Shown here piece by piece: positions 44,301-54,395 of a stretch of 64,000 nucleotides of DNA. How positions within the stretch are numbered: the stretch's first letter is position 1; each line of letters opens with the position of its first letter. The DNA is from Callaeas wilsoni. Its lineage: Eukaryota; Chordata; Aves; Passeriformes; Callaeidae. Where the stretch lies: the NCBI GenBank assembly GCA_013398955.1, contig VWPU01009582.1:186001-250000 (forward strand), given 5' to 3'. The notes beneath the pieces are model-generated. The model did not search any database. It saw only the letters and a list, made by a program, of their open reading frames with translations, and had not been told where the DNA came from. The position numbers and the translations under genes were made by a program.

Positions 44301-45381
44301 TCTATTAATATCCAACGGACAAAGTTAAGAAACAAAGTTAAGAAACAAAATCAGTCTTCAGAGAACTTTAATAAGACTTGGAAAAATACAACTTTCAAGT
44401 GCAGTTTTGAATGTCCTGTTAGAAAGCACCATGTAATCTAAGATATCTAAACAATACAGCTTCCTCAGCAAAATGCTTCTTCTCAGATAAGGTAAATTGG
44501 ACAAAATCAGTATTGTGTAAAGAAATACACACAATGTACTTAAATTTATCCACAGTTTTTCTGTATGGTCAGAGAATTATATTGAAAGTTGGTTGAGAAG
44601 TGAAGCTATTTCCTTTGTTTTCATTTAAAAATGAACTGATATTTTTAATCAGTACTAAAGGTTATAAACTTTGCAGAATAAAATACACTAAAAATACAGA
44701 GTACAAACCTCCATTAATCCTTTTTCCCTCCCCATACGCAAATAAAAAGACTGTATTGAAGTACAAATGACTGAGCTGAACCACATCTTCACTGCTTATA
44801 TAACCTTTGCATTTCAGAAAATATGTACTGACATCACTACGGGAATTTGTAAGGCCTCCTTCTTTCAGGAATAGTCCTTTTTACCAGTTCTTTGAAGGAG
44901 GAGCATCCTAGTTTGGGAGTACCCTTCAAATATGAATTACTTATTCATAGCTGATAATGATCACCAGATCTATTTCTTCACGGTTCCCACATCATATAGA
45001 AAACCTTTTTCCAGATACAATCTGCATGCCATGATTTTATGACATTGAAGTTGGTTGGCTTGAAAGTAAATTAAAATACCACTTTATAAACCCACTTCAT
45101 AAGCAGTAATTCTGCAATTTGTTATGGCAAAGCTACATCTTCAACATCTTTTGGAAATACCATGCCTCAGGGTCCCATATTTCATCTGCAGCTTTCAAAC
45201 AAATTTCTATGTATTTAAAAAGAAAGTAGTTTTCCAAACTTACGTTGACTTTGAAGCTTTGTACTGAGCCATCCAAAAAGTGGACATTACAGATTATTTC
45301 TGATCGGGTTTTCTCTTTTGGTAGCTCTGATGCTCGTATGTTATTTATCCTCCCACCTAAGGCTCGTAAACGGGAGTTCAT
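2566..45381 (-). CDS. PTPN3: PTPN3, N-terminal part (FERM domain), 11 exons joined
   Basis: PTPN3 (PTPH1) is a cytosolic, membrane-associated protein tyrosine phosphatase with the order FERM, PDZ, PTP. Joining the exons 45381-45244, 34636-34529, 34372-34330, 33225-33147, 31781-31737, 30802-30750, 21889-21769, 18078-17991, 13276-13188, 7910-7847 and 2738-2566 gives an uninterrupted frame of 333 residues plus two bases. This covers the FERM lobes (about residues 29-312 in the mammalian protein) and the start of the FERM-adjacent segment. The FERM domain tethers the enzyme to the membrane and cytoskeleton. I distinguish it from the paralogue PTPN4 by the N-terminus ([20 protein letters not shown]) and by [20 protein letters not shown], both typical of PTPN3. 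The PDZ and catalytic domains, roughly two thirds of a ~910-residue protein, lie beyond the left edge. Every junction is canonical and I see no stop or frameshift, so the gene looks intact here. Confidence 0.95.
2739..7846 (-). other. PTPN3: PTPN3 intron between coding exons 10 and 11
   Basis: A 5.1-kb AT-rich intron. It contains a short CR1 3'-end fragment near 6.2 kb and A/T-rich runs near 7.07-7.14 kb. I see no other gene. Open frames up to about 112 codons show no recognisable protein signature. Confidence 0.85.
6196..6256 (-). mobile_element. CR1 LINE 3'-end fragment
   Basis: The plus strand reads AGAATCATGGAATGGTTTAG, then GTTGGAAGGGACTTAAAATC. This is the reverse complement of the conserved CR1 3' untranslated end, whose terminal repeat is ATTCTATG. 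It is a 5'-truncated copy of about 60 bp, as is usual for CR1. Confidence 0.8.
7847..7910 (-). CDS. PTPN3: PTPN3 coding exon 10 (residues 255-276)
   Basis: The 64-nt exon encodes (W)[19 protein letters not shown] and then KH. It is the basic F3 strand pair ('W-x-x-I-x-K-I-S-F-K-x-K-x-F-F-I') found in most FERM domains. The acceptor is TTTTAG and the donor is T|GTAAGT. Confidence 0.95.
11318..11351. repeat. (AG)n dinucleotide microsatellite
   Basis: A 34-bp pure AG/GA run, followed by CACGCGAGAGAG. It is simple sequence inside a PTPN3 intron. Confidence 0.97.
11995..12027. repeat. Long A tract containing an N
   Basis: 29 A residues, an N at 12024, then three more A residues. The upstream sequence shows no gene-like character, so there is no support for a retrocopy tail. 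Its length is probably uncertain in the assembly. Confidence 0.95.
13188..13276 (-). CDS. PTPN3: PTPN3 coding exon 9 (residues 226-255)
   Basis: The 89-nt exon encodes [20 protein letters not shown], then KLICTSFYP and two bases of a tryptophan codon. It forms the early beta strands of the PH-like F3 lobe ('LMIGIASxGIxVY'). The acceptor is TTTGCAG and the donor is TG|GTAAAT. Confidence 0.95.
13277..17990 (-). other. PTPN3: PTPN3 intron between coding exons 8 and 9
   Basis: A 4.7-kb AT-rich intron with short A runs at 13.85, 13.94 and 16.2 kb. I see no transposon, RNA gene or second coding sequence. Confidence 0.85.
17991..18078 (-). CDS. PTPN3: PTPN3 coding exon 8 (residues 196-225)
   Basis: The 88-nt exon encodes (S)[19 protein letters not shown] followed by [10 protein letters not shown]. 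It spans the F2-F3 boundary and carries the FERM signature '[13 protein letters not shown]'. The acceptor is TTTTAG and the donor is A|GTATGT. This exon strongly separates PTPN3 from PTPN4. Confidence 0.96.
18079..21768 (-). other. PTPN3: PTPN3 intron between coding exons 7 and 8
   Basis: A 3.7-kb intron. I see nothing beyond AT-rich non-coding sequence and short homopolymer runs. Confidence 0.85.
21769..21889 (-). CDS. PTPN3: PTPN3 coding exon 7 (residues 156-196)
   Basis: The 121-nt exon encodes (S)[20 protein letters not shown], then [19 protein letters not shown] and two bases of a serine codon. It is the middle of FERM F2; the 'GDY...GYLS...FIP' spacing is typical of PTPN3 and PTPN4. 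The acceptor is TTAACAG and the donor is CAG|GTAACG. Confidence 0.95.
24173..24198. repeat. (AAAC)n tetranucleotide repeat
   Basis: About five to six copies of AAAC/CAAA inside a PTPN3 intron. Confidence 0.9.
26251..26520 (-). mobile_element. CR1 LINE 3'-end fragment
   Basis: The plus strand begins GAGAATCACAAAGTCATTTA and then GGTTGGACAAGTCC, TCTAAGATCATTGAGTCCAA and CCCTTAACCCAGTACTGCCA. Later parts include 'CCTGGGATGATGACCACTCC' and 'CCTGGACAGCCTCTTCC'. This is the reverse complement of a CR1 3' end. The copy is about 270 bp, 5'-truncated and diverged, in the same orientation as PTPN3. Confidence 0.9.
30750..30802 (-). CDS. PTPN3: PTPN3 coding exon 6 (residues 138-156)
   Basis: The 53-nt exon encodes (R)[17 protein letters not shown] and the first base of a serine codon. 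This is the conserved F2 helix ('A-x-L-A-S-Y-A-V-Q'). The acceptor is TTCCAG and the donor is T|GTAAGT. It is followed on the transcript by an 8.9-kb intron. Confidence 0.95.
30803..31736 (-). other. PTPN3: PTPN3 intron between coding exons 5 and 6
   Basis: A 0.93-kb intron. I see no repeats or other features. Confidence 0.9.
31737..31781 (-). CDS. PTPN3: PTPN3 coding exon 5 (residues 123-138)
   Basis: The 45-nt exon encodes (R)[14 protein letters not shown] and two bases of an arginine codon. This is the first helix of FERM lobe F2; the 'FLQLKxDIxEGRL' pattern is shared with protein 4.1-type FERM domains. The acceptor is TTCTAG and the donor is AG|GTAATA. Confidence 0.95.
31782..33146 (-). 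other. PTPN3: PTPN3 intron between coding exons 4 and 5
   Basis: A 1.4-kb intron with short A runs near 32.09, 32.76 and 32.88 kb. I see nothing else. Confidence 0.9.
33147..33225 (-). CDS. PTPN3: PTPN3 coding exon 4 (residues 97-123)
   Basis: The 79-nt exon encodes (G)[20 protein letters not shown] then QQEET and two bases of an arginine codon. It covers the end of FERM F1 (the FRVRFF strand) and the linker into F2. The acceptor is TTGCAG and the donor is CAG|GTAACT. Confidence 0.95.
33226..34329 (-). other. PTPN3: PTPN3 intron between coding exons 3 and 4
   Basis: A 1.1-kb intron. It contains a two-copy 30-bp polypyrimidine duplication at 33962-34021. I see no other element. Confidence 0.9.
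33962..34021. repeat. Two-copy 30-bp tandem duplication, pyrimidine-rich
   Basis: Both units start TCCCTCAATCAAATC (33962 and 33992) and continue CCTCTTCCT or TCTCTTCCT, differing at only a few positions. On the PTPN3 transcript the tract reads as purine-rich. Confidence 0.9.
34330..34372 (-). CDS. PTPN3: PTPN3 coding exon 3 (residues 83-97)
   Basis: The 43-nt exon encodes [14 protein letters not shown] plus the first base of a glycine codon, which the next exon completes. This is the F1 'W-L-D/E-P-x-K-x-I-x-x-Q' segment common to FERM proteins. The acceptor is CACAG and the donor is G|GTAAGA. It was found by homology because it is too short to stand out as an open frame. Confidence 0.95.
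34437..34508. repeat. Perfect 27-bp inverted repeat, alternating purine-pyrimidine
   Basis: Arm 34437-34463 (starting ATGTGTGTGCATGTATATGT) is the exact reverse complement of 34482-34508, with an 18-nt spacer. The arms are TG/CA and TA dinucleotide sequence. It lies inside the 156-nt intron between PTPN3 coding exons 2 and 3, about 20 nt past the exon 2 donor, so the pre-mRNA could form a long hairpin there. Confidence 0.97.
34529..34636 (-). CDS. PTPN3: PTPN3 coding exon 2 (residues 47-82)
   Basis: The 108-nt exon is in phase 0 at both ends. It encodes FERM F1 sequence including [10 protein letters not shown] and [11 protein letters not shown], the conserved 'EYFGL' motif of FERM F1 lobes. 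The acceptor is TTTTCAG and the donor is GTAAGT. Downstream on the transcript is a very short intron that contains a strong inverted repeat. Confidence 0.95.
35478..36110 (+). mobile_element. Songbird-type endogenous retrovirus LTR fragment
   Basis: The sequence matches a passerine ERV long terminal repeat that I recognise from memory. It has 'GGCTAGATTTTGGTAGCGGG', repeated 'CCCACGCTGGAGCAGG'-like units, 'GGACTCCTCTCCCTGAGCAG', a polyadenylation signal AATAAA at 36037-36042, and then 'GTTTGTTTTGCCTGCGACAG'. No viral coding region is attached. The overlapping open frames on the minus strand are by-products of its composition. Both ends appear incomplete. It lies antisense to PTPN3. The family name (an ERVL-type TguLTR) is uncertain. 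Confidence 0.82.
36037..36042 (+). promoter_or_regulatory. LTR polyadenylation signal AATAAA
   Basis: AATAAA sits in the expected position near the 3' part of the LTR, followed by the GT-rich 'GTTTGTTTTG' stretch. On the plus strand it could end antisense or LTR-driven transcripts. Activity is not shown by sequence. Confidence 0.5.
43521..43875 (-). mobile_element. CR1 LINE 3'-end copy, about 350 bp
   Basis: The plus strand carries the CR1 3' untranslated consensus in reverse complement: 'ATAGAATGGTTTTGGTTGGA', 'CCTTAAAGATCATCTGGTTC', 'CAGGGACACCTTCCACTACT', 'GTTGCTCAAAGCCCATCCAG', 'TTCTTCCTAGTATCTCATCT' and 'AGAAGGCTGCTATAAGGTCT'. It is the least decayed CR1 copy in the window. Open frames of 122 and 102 codons here are repeat artefacts. 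Confidence 0.95.
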
Positions 45382-45398
45382 AACTATTGTTGAATAAC
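45244..45398 (-). CDS. PTPN3: PTPN3 first coding exon (ATG at 45381)
   Basis: Coding bases 45381-45244 give residues 1-46, starting [10 protein letters not shown] and ending QSFKVN, in phase 0. The start was chosen because it matches the known PTPN3 N-terminus. The ATG lies 17 nt after a splice acceptor (pyrimidine-rich tract then AG at 45400-45399), so bases 45398-45382 are 5' untranslated sequence of the same exon. The donor after 45244 is GTAAGT. The exon holds the pre-FERM tail and the first strands of FERM lobe F1. The acceptor just before the ATG means transcription must start further upstream, at higher coordinates. Confidence 0.95.
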
Positions 45399-48383
45399 CT
45401 ATAAAACAAAAATTATGTTTAATGACAGTTCTTATAACTCTTTATGTTTGTTTTTCAGAGCAACTCGCAACATCATGAACACCTTATTACAACCCAAGCT
45501 TCTTATAGAAAAGAATAAGTTGTAGAATTAGCTTATTGTAAACCAGAATATAAATGCATACATACAGAGGGGCTCCCATGATGCAAATATGAACATTGTC
45601 AAGACAATCACAGGTAATCCCTGCAGTGTATACCTAGGTTAGGCATGAGTCACTGCCTTAGTTTAAATCAGTAAAAAATCCCAAACACCTGCTATAAAGT
45701 AGGAAGACAATGTCAAGACAAGTTTTTATCATCTGTAACTAGGAAATTCCTTACCCCTTTTACAATTCCTACATATTTCTGCACTTACCATACAAGTTTC
45801 ACTACAATAATTCTGTTTACTCTCAACTGACAAAACAGTCTTGAGTTAATGCAAATCAGGTTCTATCAAGTAACACTTTGTTTCAGGAATATATACACAA
45901 ACACCATATGTAAGGCAAGCAGAACTAACCTTAAAGCAGGTCAGTATTTTACAGTCTAGCATAGATAAATTCATGAAGCCAGAAATTCATATCAAAGAAG
46001 AACATGCCACAAGAAAAAAAAGTTATTTTGTTGCTTTGGCTTTTTTCTTCTTAAAAAAAATCTTAATGAAAACCAAAACTCTGAAAACCAGTATTTACAA
46101 ATTAAAACAAACATAAGAACACCCCATTAAGCAGAAAAAGCCATTCATTGAAATAAGAGGTGAATTAAATTCAGATAAGCCTGTAAACATTTCAAGCCTC
46201 TCTTCACTGGATCAGTTTACCAATTAACATAGCAGCGTTTAAAGCCAGTTGGCAAGTGAAGCAGAGGATAGTTTTCCAAGTTAATTACCATACCAATTAC
46301 CAAACCATACCTCACTTATAAGGGGACAGCTACAAAGGGACTTGCATAATATGAGCGTTACATACACTGCTGGCCAAGCTAAGTGAGACCTAGATAAGTA
46401 ATATTTTGCCACCTCCCCTTTTTTGTGTATCTGCCTTAAAACACAGGCTGGCTTTTCTTTTATGCAGCTACAGAAACAGAACAATCTAGGGAAAAAAAAA
46501 TCACTTAAAATACTGAAGCATTGCATCTACTACACATCTCTTTGAAAGGGAAACATGAAAAGCAAGAAGAGCCATGAAATGTAAAATTGTATAAAGTGGG
46601 GTTTTTGGGGTTGCAAAGACAACAAAGCAGCCCAGTGATCCATCTTCACTCAACTATGTGTAATCTATACCCAGAAGCAGCTAAAACAATTGCCTTCTCA
46701 CAGACAGCTCAGAAGTCAGACACACATAAGCATTCAACACTTCCAACAATACTCTCATAGGTTTTTTTTGTCAGCCAATTGATAGTTCACCATTGTATAT
46801 TTTCTAAAATCAAAACTGTAAGCTATCAAGACTCACTTTAGCCAGTGCATTTTTAGCCATGCATTTTTTTTCCTGGGAAAAGGTGTGGGTTGGGAGCTTT
46901 TGCTGTTTGTTTGCTTTGGCTCTTCTCTTTTCTCACGTTTTTAAAGGAGGGGATGAAAAAAGGAAGAGGTAATCTTCAGGAGAATTATGAATAGTATTTC
47001 TATATAAACCACCAAACACTCCTATTGCTTTGCAATTTTTCTTGATATACAGTCTGCAGTTAGTCATAGGTTGGTTTTTTGTTGTTGCTGTTTGTTTGCT
47101 TTTTATACAGAAAATGGGCTAATTCAGGAATGGTTGCTGTTAAACAAAAAACACAGTCATCCAATTATCAAGAATATACAAAAAGGTGATGACATTATGA
47201 CTGTAGAGGAAATCTTCAATCTCATATTCTCTAATTTTCTAGCAGCTAAATTTTAAACTATTTATTCATCACTGTGTTCGCCTTTCACCAAAAAGTCAAG
47301 TAACTACATGAATTATGCTACAAAGTCTTTTCTCTACTGTCCACCTCAGCTGGCAAAAAAACCCTTCTCATTTGCAGAAATAGTTCGCTACCCACTAGTC
47401 CACTGATGGGTGAGAGGAAGGTTATGCTTCACTTTGGGCCAGCCACAAGATGAGAGAGAATGTTTTTGGTAGCCACACTCAAAGCTTCGTCAGCCTGGCC
47501 TTCAGAGCTCAGTCTGCATTGCGACACCTAATGCTCCCAGCACACAGACTTCTCCACTCCTGGGAAAAAAGGTTATGTGATCCTTTTGCTTATAATCTCC
47601 AACCTATCTTACACTTCTACCACTCCCTTTCTCTATGCCCCAGTTATATTCAAACTTTGTCAGGCTTCAGCAGAGAGCAACAGTCACAGGAGTCTCCAGC
47701 ACTCTGCTCCTGATCTACCCAGAGAAAGGAAGAAAACAGTGCTCAGCCCCTGAAGCCCTAGCGCAGAAAATGCTACAAGTTAAGCTACACTTGGAGACCC
47801 TTCAGACCTTTCCAATATACCTAATCCAAATCACTCTCCAGCTGAGCATTATTTTTTCAAGTATTACAATATAGCTAGATCTTGCTATTCACTTGTTCAA
47901 GCTTCAAATGCAGAAGCCAATAAAACAGCATCAATGACATTTATATACATATGTGCTTGCTATCCAGAAAAATGACAAGAAAAAAACACCAATCAAAAAG
48001 GAAAACTCCTATAACTGCAAGAAAAGAAGCCTGAATTAATCAATTGACGATTTTTATTTCAGTGACTGTGCATAGTAGCACAAGTAATTACAGGTCTGTT
48101 TCCTACCATGGTCTCTCTGTAGGAAGCCCAGCCTGTCTCCTGGATAACCTAAGCTATCCAAGAACTAACAGTAACACATACATACTGCAGTTCATTATAA
48201 AATGAGAGGTGCTTAGTTTGAAATTTATAGTCTTGTGCTAGTTTTTCACAGTTACCTTTGGTTTAACACCTTCAGGTGATCTGCCGGATGCTAGGTTATA
48301 TGCCCAATGCCCCAAGCGAAGCAGTAAGTTGAAAATTCATCATGAGAAATTCAAACCTGCTAGAGCGACCAGTTTGCATTGGG

Positions 48384-49186
48384 TTCACAAATGAAACCCT
48401 GCAATTCCTTTATTTTTACCATTTTATGTAAAATCATACCAGGAACACAGAGAGTTCATGGTTTGTGTTTACGGCATGCAAAGAGCCCCAGCTGAGGCTG
48501 TCCTTGACAAAGCCAGCTGACCACTGGAACTGTGCCCAGACAGGGACAAATGGCTGAGTGTTTGGATGCCACCACCATCAGTCAAACGGAGCTCAAGGGG
48601 CCTAACCAAGCCCTAGGAAACTGCCACCAGTTGGAGTCCCCAGCAGAGAAAGCCATGCCTTCTGCTTCCCACCTCCATGGCCTTGAGCACCGCGGTGCAA
48701 AGTGAGCTCCCGAGGGAGCTGTGCTACGGGTGTCACACTGCAGGAACCCGCCCACGCCACTTTGCACGTCCCACCGCTGCGTGCCGCACGCTCAGCAAGT
48801 CTGCAAGGAAACAACTCCGTGAATCCCTAGCCTGAAGGGCAAGGGAAGGAGAACAGGAAAGAGGTGAGCAGCTTGAGTTGTTGGCATCTGCTCCATGACT
48901 TTTCATCCATAAGTGAGCTGTGTTTAAAGCTGAATTTTAGATAGGGCCAGATTACTGGAATGGCTTATGGACCGCAGCGGAACACGTAGAAGCACATGAA
49001 GGAACCTGCAATGGCAACTGCTTTTGGGGAAGGCAGAGGGGCCACTGAGATCCCCAGCAAGACCAGAAGCCGGTCTTGAGCCCTAGCAATCACCCTCCAG
49101 CCCTGAGCAACCAGAACCAGCCATTACATGCAAATCTGAGTTCCTGTTTGTAGCCTCAGGAAGGAGGCTGATTCACAAATGAAACC
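48384..49186 (-). repeat. GC-rich block bounded by exact 15-bp direct repeats
   Basis: TTCACAAATGAAACC occurs at 48384-48398 and again at 49172-49186. The 773 bp between them is clearly richer in GC and CpG than its surroundings. Read on the minus strand, it ends with AAAAATAAAGGAATTGCAG, which contains an AATAAA signal, directly before one repeat. This looks like an insertion with a target-site duplication. I do not recognise the inserted sequence, and there is no poly(A) run. Confidence 0.5.
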
Positions 49187-52100
49187 AAATTAAAAAACTC
49201 TGTAAGACAATTTAATATTATCAACAAGTCAATACTTAAAAATTTTTTTCCCTTTTCCTAAAATAAGCATGTCAAATCCAGGAAGTATTTTAATTAAACA
49301 AACAAACAAACCCACCCCGAAACACAGTTATTTTCACAGTTATAAAGTATAAAACAAACATGTGGAATTCTATTCCATAATGAAATCATGCAATAGGCTT
49401 AGAGGAGAAATAAATACAAATACAGCTACAGAAAGAAGTTAATGTTTTCCAAGTACATTAAACACATTTCTGGACAAGTTTGGTTATGCATGCCTTCTCC
49501 TACACTAACGCTGCAGTCAAGCAGAACAAAAATAACATGTTTTCCTCATCTTTTGTACTGAAGACTGACTTTTAAAAATACTTTTTTCCATACCAGCATT
49601 TGATTTCTTTCCAACTGCTTGGAAATTGTTGTTAAAAAACCTTAAGTCTCCATTATCAGTATAACTACCATTAACTTCCTTTTTACCAAGTAATTAAATC
49701 AAGGGCAGATTTGCTGAGTATACACTCAAGGACCTTCTACATATAATCACACTGTGTATAACTGTTAATAGTTTTGTTGGGTTTGTGATTGTTTGAGGGT
49801 TTTTTTAAATAAATCATTTATTATCTCCATTTCTTTGGGTAAATGGGGATAATTTACTCCTGTAAGTGGGTGCACTCATGTTTTTTCTAGGGCAAGACTA
49901 TTGCACTAAGTTTTCGCAGTTTATTACAGCCTTGACTGAAAATGTTGGCCTCTCAAAAATCATATATATTACAGAATCTGTGGGCATGTAATTTACAAAA
50001 GGATAGTGCTTCTAATCCACTTTCCATTGTCTGAGTGACCACCCCTGACAAGGAAGGGCAAAACTGTAGTACTAAAGACATGGCCAAGTCTTGTGCGTCC
50101 GTTACATTTTACAGTTATCTGTTCCTTTACTTAAAAGATACAAAATAAACAACAGGGGAATGGAAAGAGGTATAATGAAGTAAAGGTGTCTTTGTAACAA
50201 TGTATATCCCTAAGACAACTGATACAAATGCTCTTTAGCATGCATCAGCCCATGTAGTTAAGAATTATTTACACACCTCAAAGCCATATCTGTCATCAGT
50301 GCATCTTAACGATGACTAAATTATTTAGCCAGATTTTCCAAATAGAAGAATTAGGTTTAACTCACTACCTATGAAAACCAGATTCTGCTTTCACTTTCTG
50401 CAGAGGAAATGCTTCATCTTTTCTACATTCCCAATGAGAAACTAGATGCCTCCCTATTAATAAAAAATTCAGCTCTTCTATTTCGCTGGAAAATCCCAAG
50501 AGGTATTGACCACGATACAAATTACCGGGCATTACTAAAGCAACAACCAAAATAAAAGACAAACTTCATTTTGAGCAACGTGTGCAGGTCACCATTTTCT
50601 CCTTATTTGTAGTTATTTCCTCACAAAATTTTCCTGACATATTCATCGTAAGTTATATAGAAAGTAAGTGCGGAAGCCAGAAGCATTACAACATGATGAA
50701 ATTTCACATCACTTGGAAAAATAAAAGCTAAAAAAAAAAAAATCTGACCCAAAGCAATTAAACCATAAATATATAACAAGCATGAAAGCTTTAGATGATT
50801 CAGCCTCACAGCTTATGGTATAAAAATACCTCCAAACTGAGACACAAAGAATAAAAGACTTGTAGCAGCATAGCCTTCCTTAGAACAGGAATAAAGGTTA
50901 ATATCCACGTTGAAAGTTGGTGCACGTGTGTTGATACACACACAACTTCCAAAGAAGTAGCTGCAAGTTTTCAAACCATTGCTCTTTAAGAAAGGCCGAA
51001 ATATCATTATAATAGAGAGTCTTCAAGTCAAGGTTAAAATCAACATTAATAAAATTAAAGATTTGGCTTTTTTATATTTGCTTCCAGTGGCTGATATCTG
51101 TGATATTTTCAAGCACAGCAAAATTATTTATCTGTCATATAATTAACCAATAGGTCTAGCAAAGTATTCTAAGAATGTTATCAAAAATTGCACTAATAAG
51201 GCTTAAATCATTCAAGCTATTGTCTTAAGTTTTCCAGAAAAATAGACCCTATAGGCAGAGATTCCTCACAGAAAATTAGTCCATAAAAGCAAAAAACATT
51301 GGCATTTTGAAGGTATACCTCAAACAGATATATTGCCAGCCTATAATTTACCAGAACTGGTACAGAACAGAGCAAAGAAAAAACATCCTTCCACAGTAAA
51401 ATATAATGATAGTTCTTCTTCATTTAATAGCTTTTAATGCTGGAGTTCACCCACAAATAAGCCTTCAGGATAGACCACATACAGTATGACACCTCTATTT
51501 GTTTATTTAGAATGTACTTCAAAGCATTTTAGTTTCAATGAAGGTAGGTACAAGGAAGAAGGCTCGTTCTAAAAACAAAAACCAGACCACAAGCAATTGT
51601 GAATACTCTTTCCTCTTCTAACCTGCACAGAATAGGAATCTAGCTTATTATTTCACTTTTAAAAGCCAGGAAGTAAATAAACGAGATTTGTTCCTACGTC
51701 TAGAAATCAGGTACCTAGCTATCTACAGTAGTCATTGCCTCTTAGAAGAGAATCCAATAGATGAAGTTGAATAAATTTTAAAAAAAATCCCTACACCACT
51801 ACAAGAGGTTAGATGCTTAATTAGTGCATAAAATTGAGTTATTAAGTGATTTGCAAGCCTTCTCTGCACTTCGTTTAGCTTTTCATTTTAACACAACTAG
51901 TAAATCCATATTGCAAAGTGTTTCTGTGGGAAATCCAGCTGCTTTAAACTCTGGATTCAGCAAGACCACACACAAATGTCAAAGACAGACTGGAAGAGAT
52001 GGATGGGAGAGGAAGTATGCCTTTTAGTTCTAGCATTATACTGTACCCTGACTGACAGGTCGCTGAGATCCCACTAAACCAATATCGTACTGAAGGTAAT

Positions 52101-54395
52101 GCAAGCAGCGTGAGCAGCTGCAGTATCTGGTGCAGAAAAGCCACGCACCACAGTAAGCCACCCATTCTTATTTCAGTTCTGCTGCCTGGGACCTATGTAC
52201 ACTCATGCAGCTGGACTGAGGACAACATGTCTGCTGGGGACCATCTTACAGCGGCAGAGTAAAAACACTAAGTGACTGAATTATCCTTTAAAAAAAGGGA
52301 ATATTTACATCAAACATTTGTTCTGTATATATAGACTACACATATATTTATTCCAAGACAAGTTTTAGAGACAAAGATTCCATTTCAACTTTTCTGAGAC
52401 CCTTCTTCCTCTCCCCATTCTCCTTTGGAAAAGGTTTACTTTACTTGCAAAGATTTACAAAGAAGATTTTTACCTGAAGAGTCTTAAAACATGCACAGCT
52501 TCAGGCATCCCAACAGTTCTTGCTGTTAAGACTGAAGAAGCAGAATAGGCTGCCATTACAGGGCAATAGAGATTATTTGACCAAAATAATCATACCCCTT
52601 ACACAGCAATAGCCTTTACATGGGAGACTGGGGGTTACAAGAATTATCACAGCCTGTCAGCAACATGTTCAGCAGCAAAGACTGGTTATCTGAAAGCTTA
52701 ATCTTGAAATCAGATAACCTAAAGGTACTAAATTCTAGAAGAGCTTACTGGTGGAAAAACAATACTGACCATCAATTTCAGTGTTGTTCAGACCTTGTGT
52801 TTTTAACATCCTTTATTCCAGCTTCTGAGGTAAATATTTTGGTCACATTTGCAAAGAATCAAACAAGACTGTATGAATAACTTCTCAAACTTCAAGGGTG
52901 TAAATCTGGTCATGTCAACTTCACAAATGTTTTTTTACATACATAGAATAAAACCGTGCAGGGAAGGCATTGTAGGATCCAAAGTGTCATTCCAAAGAGC
53001 ATGAAGCATTATTGCTAGACCTGAGACACAGGATTGATTAGCACAAGTACCAAGATCGTATCTACTGCATGCAGAATGAGTGAGAGCAGTAAAAAACTAG
53101 TGGGAAGAAAAAGCACCTGAAGAGACACACTCCCTACACTGCTAAAATATGGTGAAATACAGATGAGAACAAGACACACTTATAATGCTTTCACATTTTT
53201 TTGCAGTTTTTAGCGCTCATGTCAGAGATCTTCATGAAGTTTATTTTTTAAAAACCATTTATAAGATAACACCTTCAGCCAGTGTGTTGAGGGCAGTAAA
53301 CAGTGCGCTGCTCCACTTCCTGCACCACGACAATCAAAGTGTTCAGGAACTCTATGGCTTCCTCTATTGCCTGCCTCAGCTTTAAGCAGACCACAGCACA
53401 TAAGAAAATCATCTCACTGAAAAATGCCAGGGCTATCACTACTTTATTTTTCAAATAATGCCTTTGGGAGGTAACTAACAATGTTACAGGAATTCAAAAT
53501 AATAACTGCAGAATGAAAGCCAAAGTCCACCTTCCCCAGCTTGGTAGTGACTTACACTAACAAGAGTGAAGAGTGGAAGTGAACACTGAGCACTGTAGTG
53601 CCCAGCTACCAATATTTCCCATAAATATATGAGCTTATATAGAATAAATAATTTATGCCTTCAAATTTTCCAAACCAAGTAAATAAGCATTCACCACTGA
53701 AATTTAGAAAGACAAGCAACTAAAATATTCTGAAATCTCAATTATCAAATTCATCACCATACCAAAACTGAAGTACAAAAAAGACCTCATATTCTATTAG
53801 CAAGCAATAAACTGTGTGTCATGAAACTTTTGTATGACACATAACATGAAACATGAAACAAGAACCATCATGTCAATTTTCCTGCCAAGTAAAGTTGTGA
53901 TATTCAAGCAGAATTTTAATCATCTGCATGACAGATTCAGGAAGAGATGTAGAAAAATAACCAAGGCTCTAAGGATTAAAACATATTTCCAAAACATGCT
54001 TTTAGAGGGAAATTCTACTTTTTTTTACTATATCCATAGCAGGATACTAATCAAACAGTCTAGAAGCTACCTGTTCTACTTCAATTGGTTTTAAAAACAC
54101 CTTAAAGTAAAGCAGGGATTATTCACACAAATCTCACACTATCCAGTATGCTTGCAGGTTAATATAAATCTCTACCTCCTATACGGTAACATAAATAAAT
54201 ACATATAAATTTCACTTTTGAGAATGTTGCTGAGAATGTCAGAAAAGCATCAAGTCCCCATATAATGTTCCCTGTGTGAGACATGCTCTTTTCTGATAGC
54301 AACTTTGAGCTGTTGTACTCCACCTATGAGTTAAAAGACTACTGATCTACATTGAAGCATTTCATTTGCCAATGCAGCATGATGACGGCCTACCG

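Larger units (their letters stand above)
34637..45243 (-). other. PTPN3: PTPN3 intron between coding exons 1 and 2
   Basis: At 10.6 kb this is the largest coding-region intron. It contains a moderately GC-rich unassigned block (34.86-35.11 kb), an endogenous retroviral LTR fragment (35.5-36.1 kb) and a CR1 copy (43.5-43.9 kb). The region 37.2-38.1 kb has two open frames of 133 and 140 codons on the plus strand with no recognisable protein character. I see no nested gene. Confidence 0.85.
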
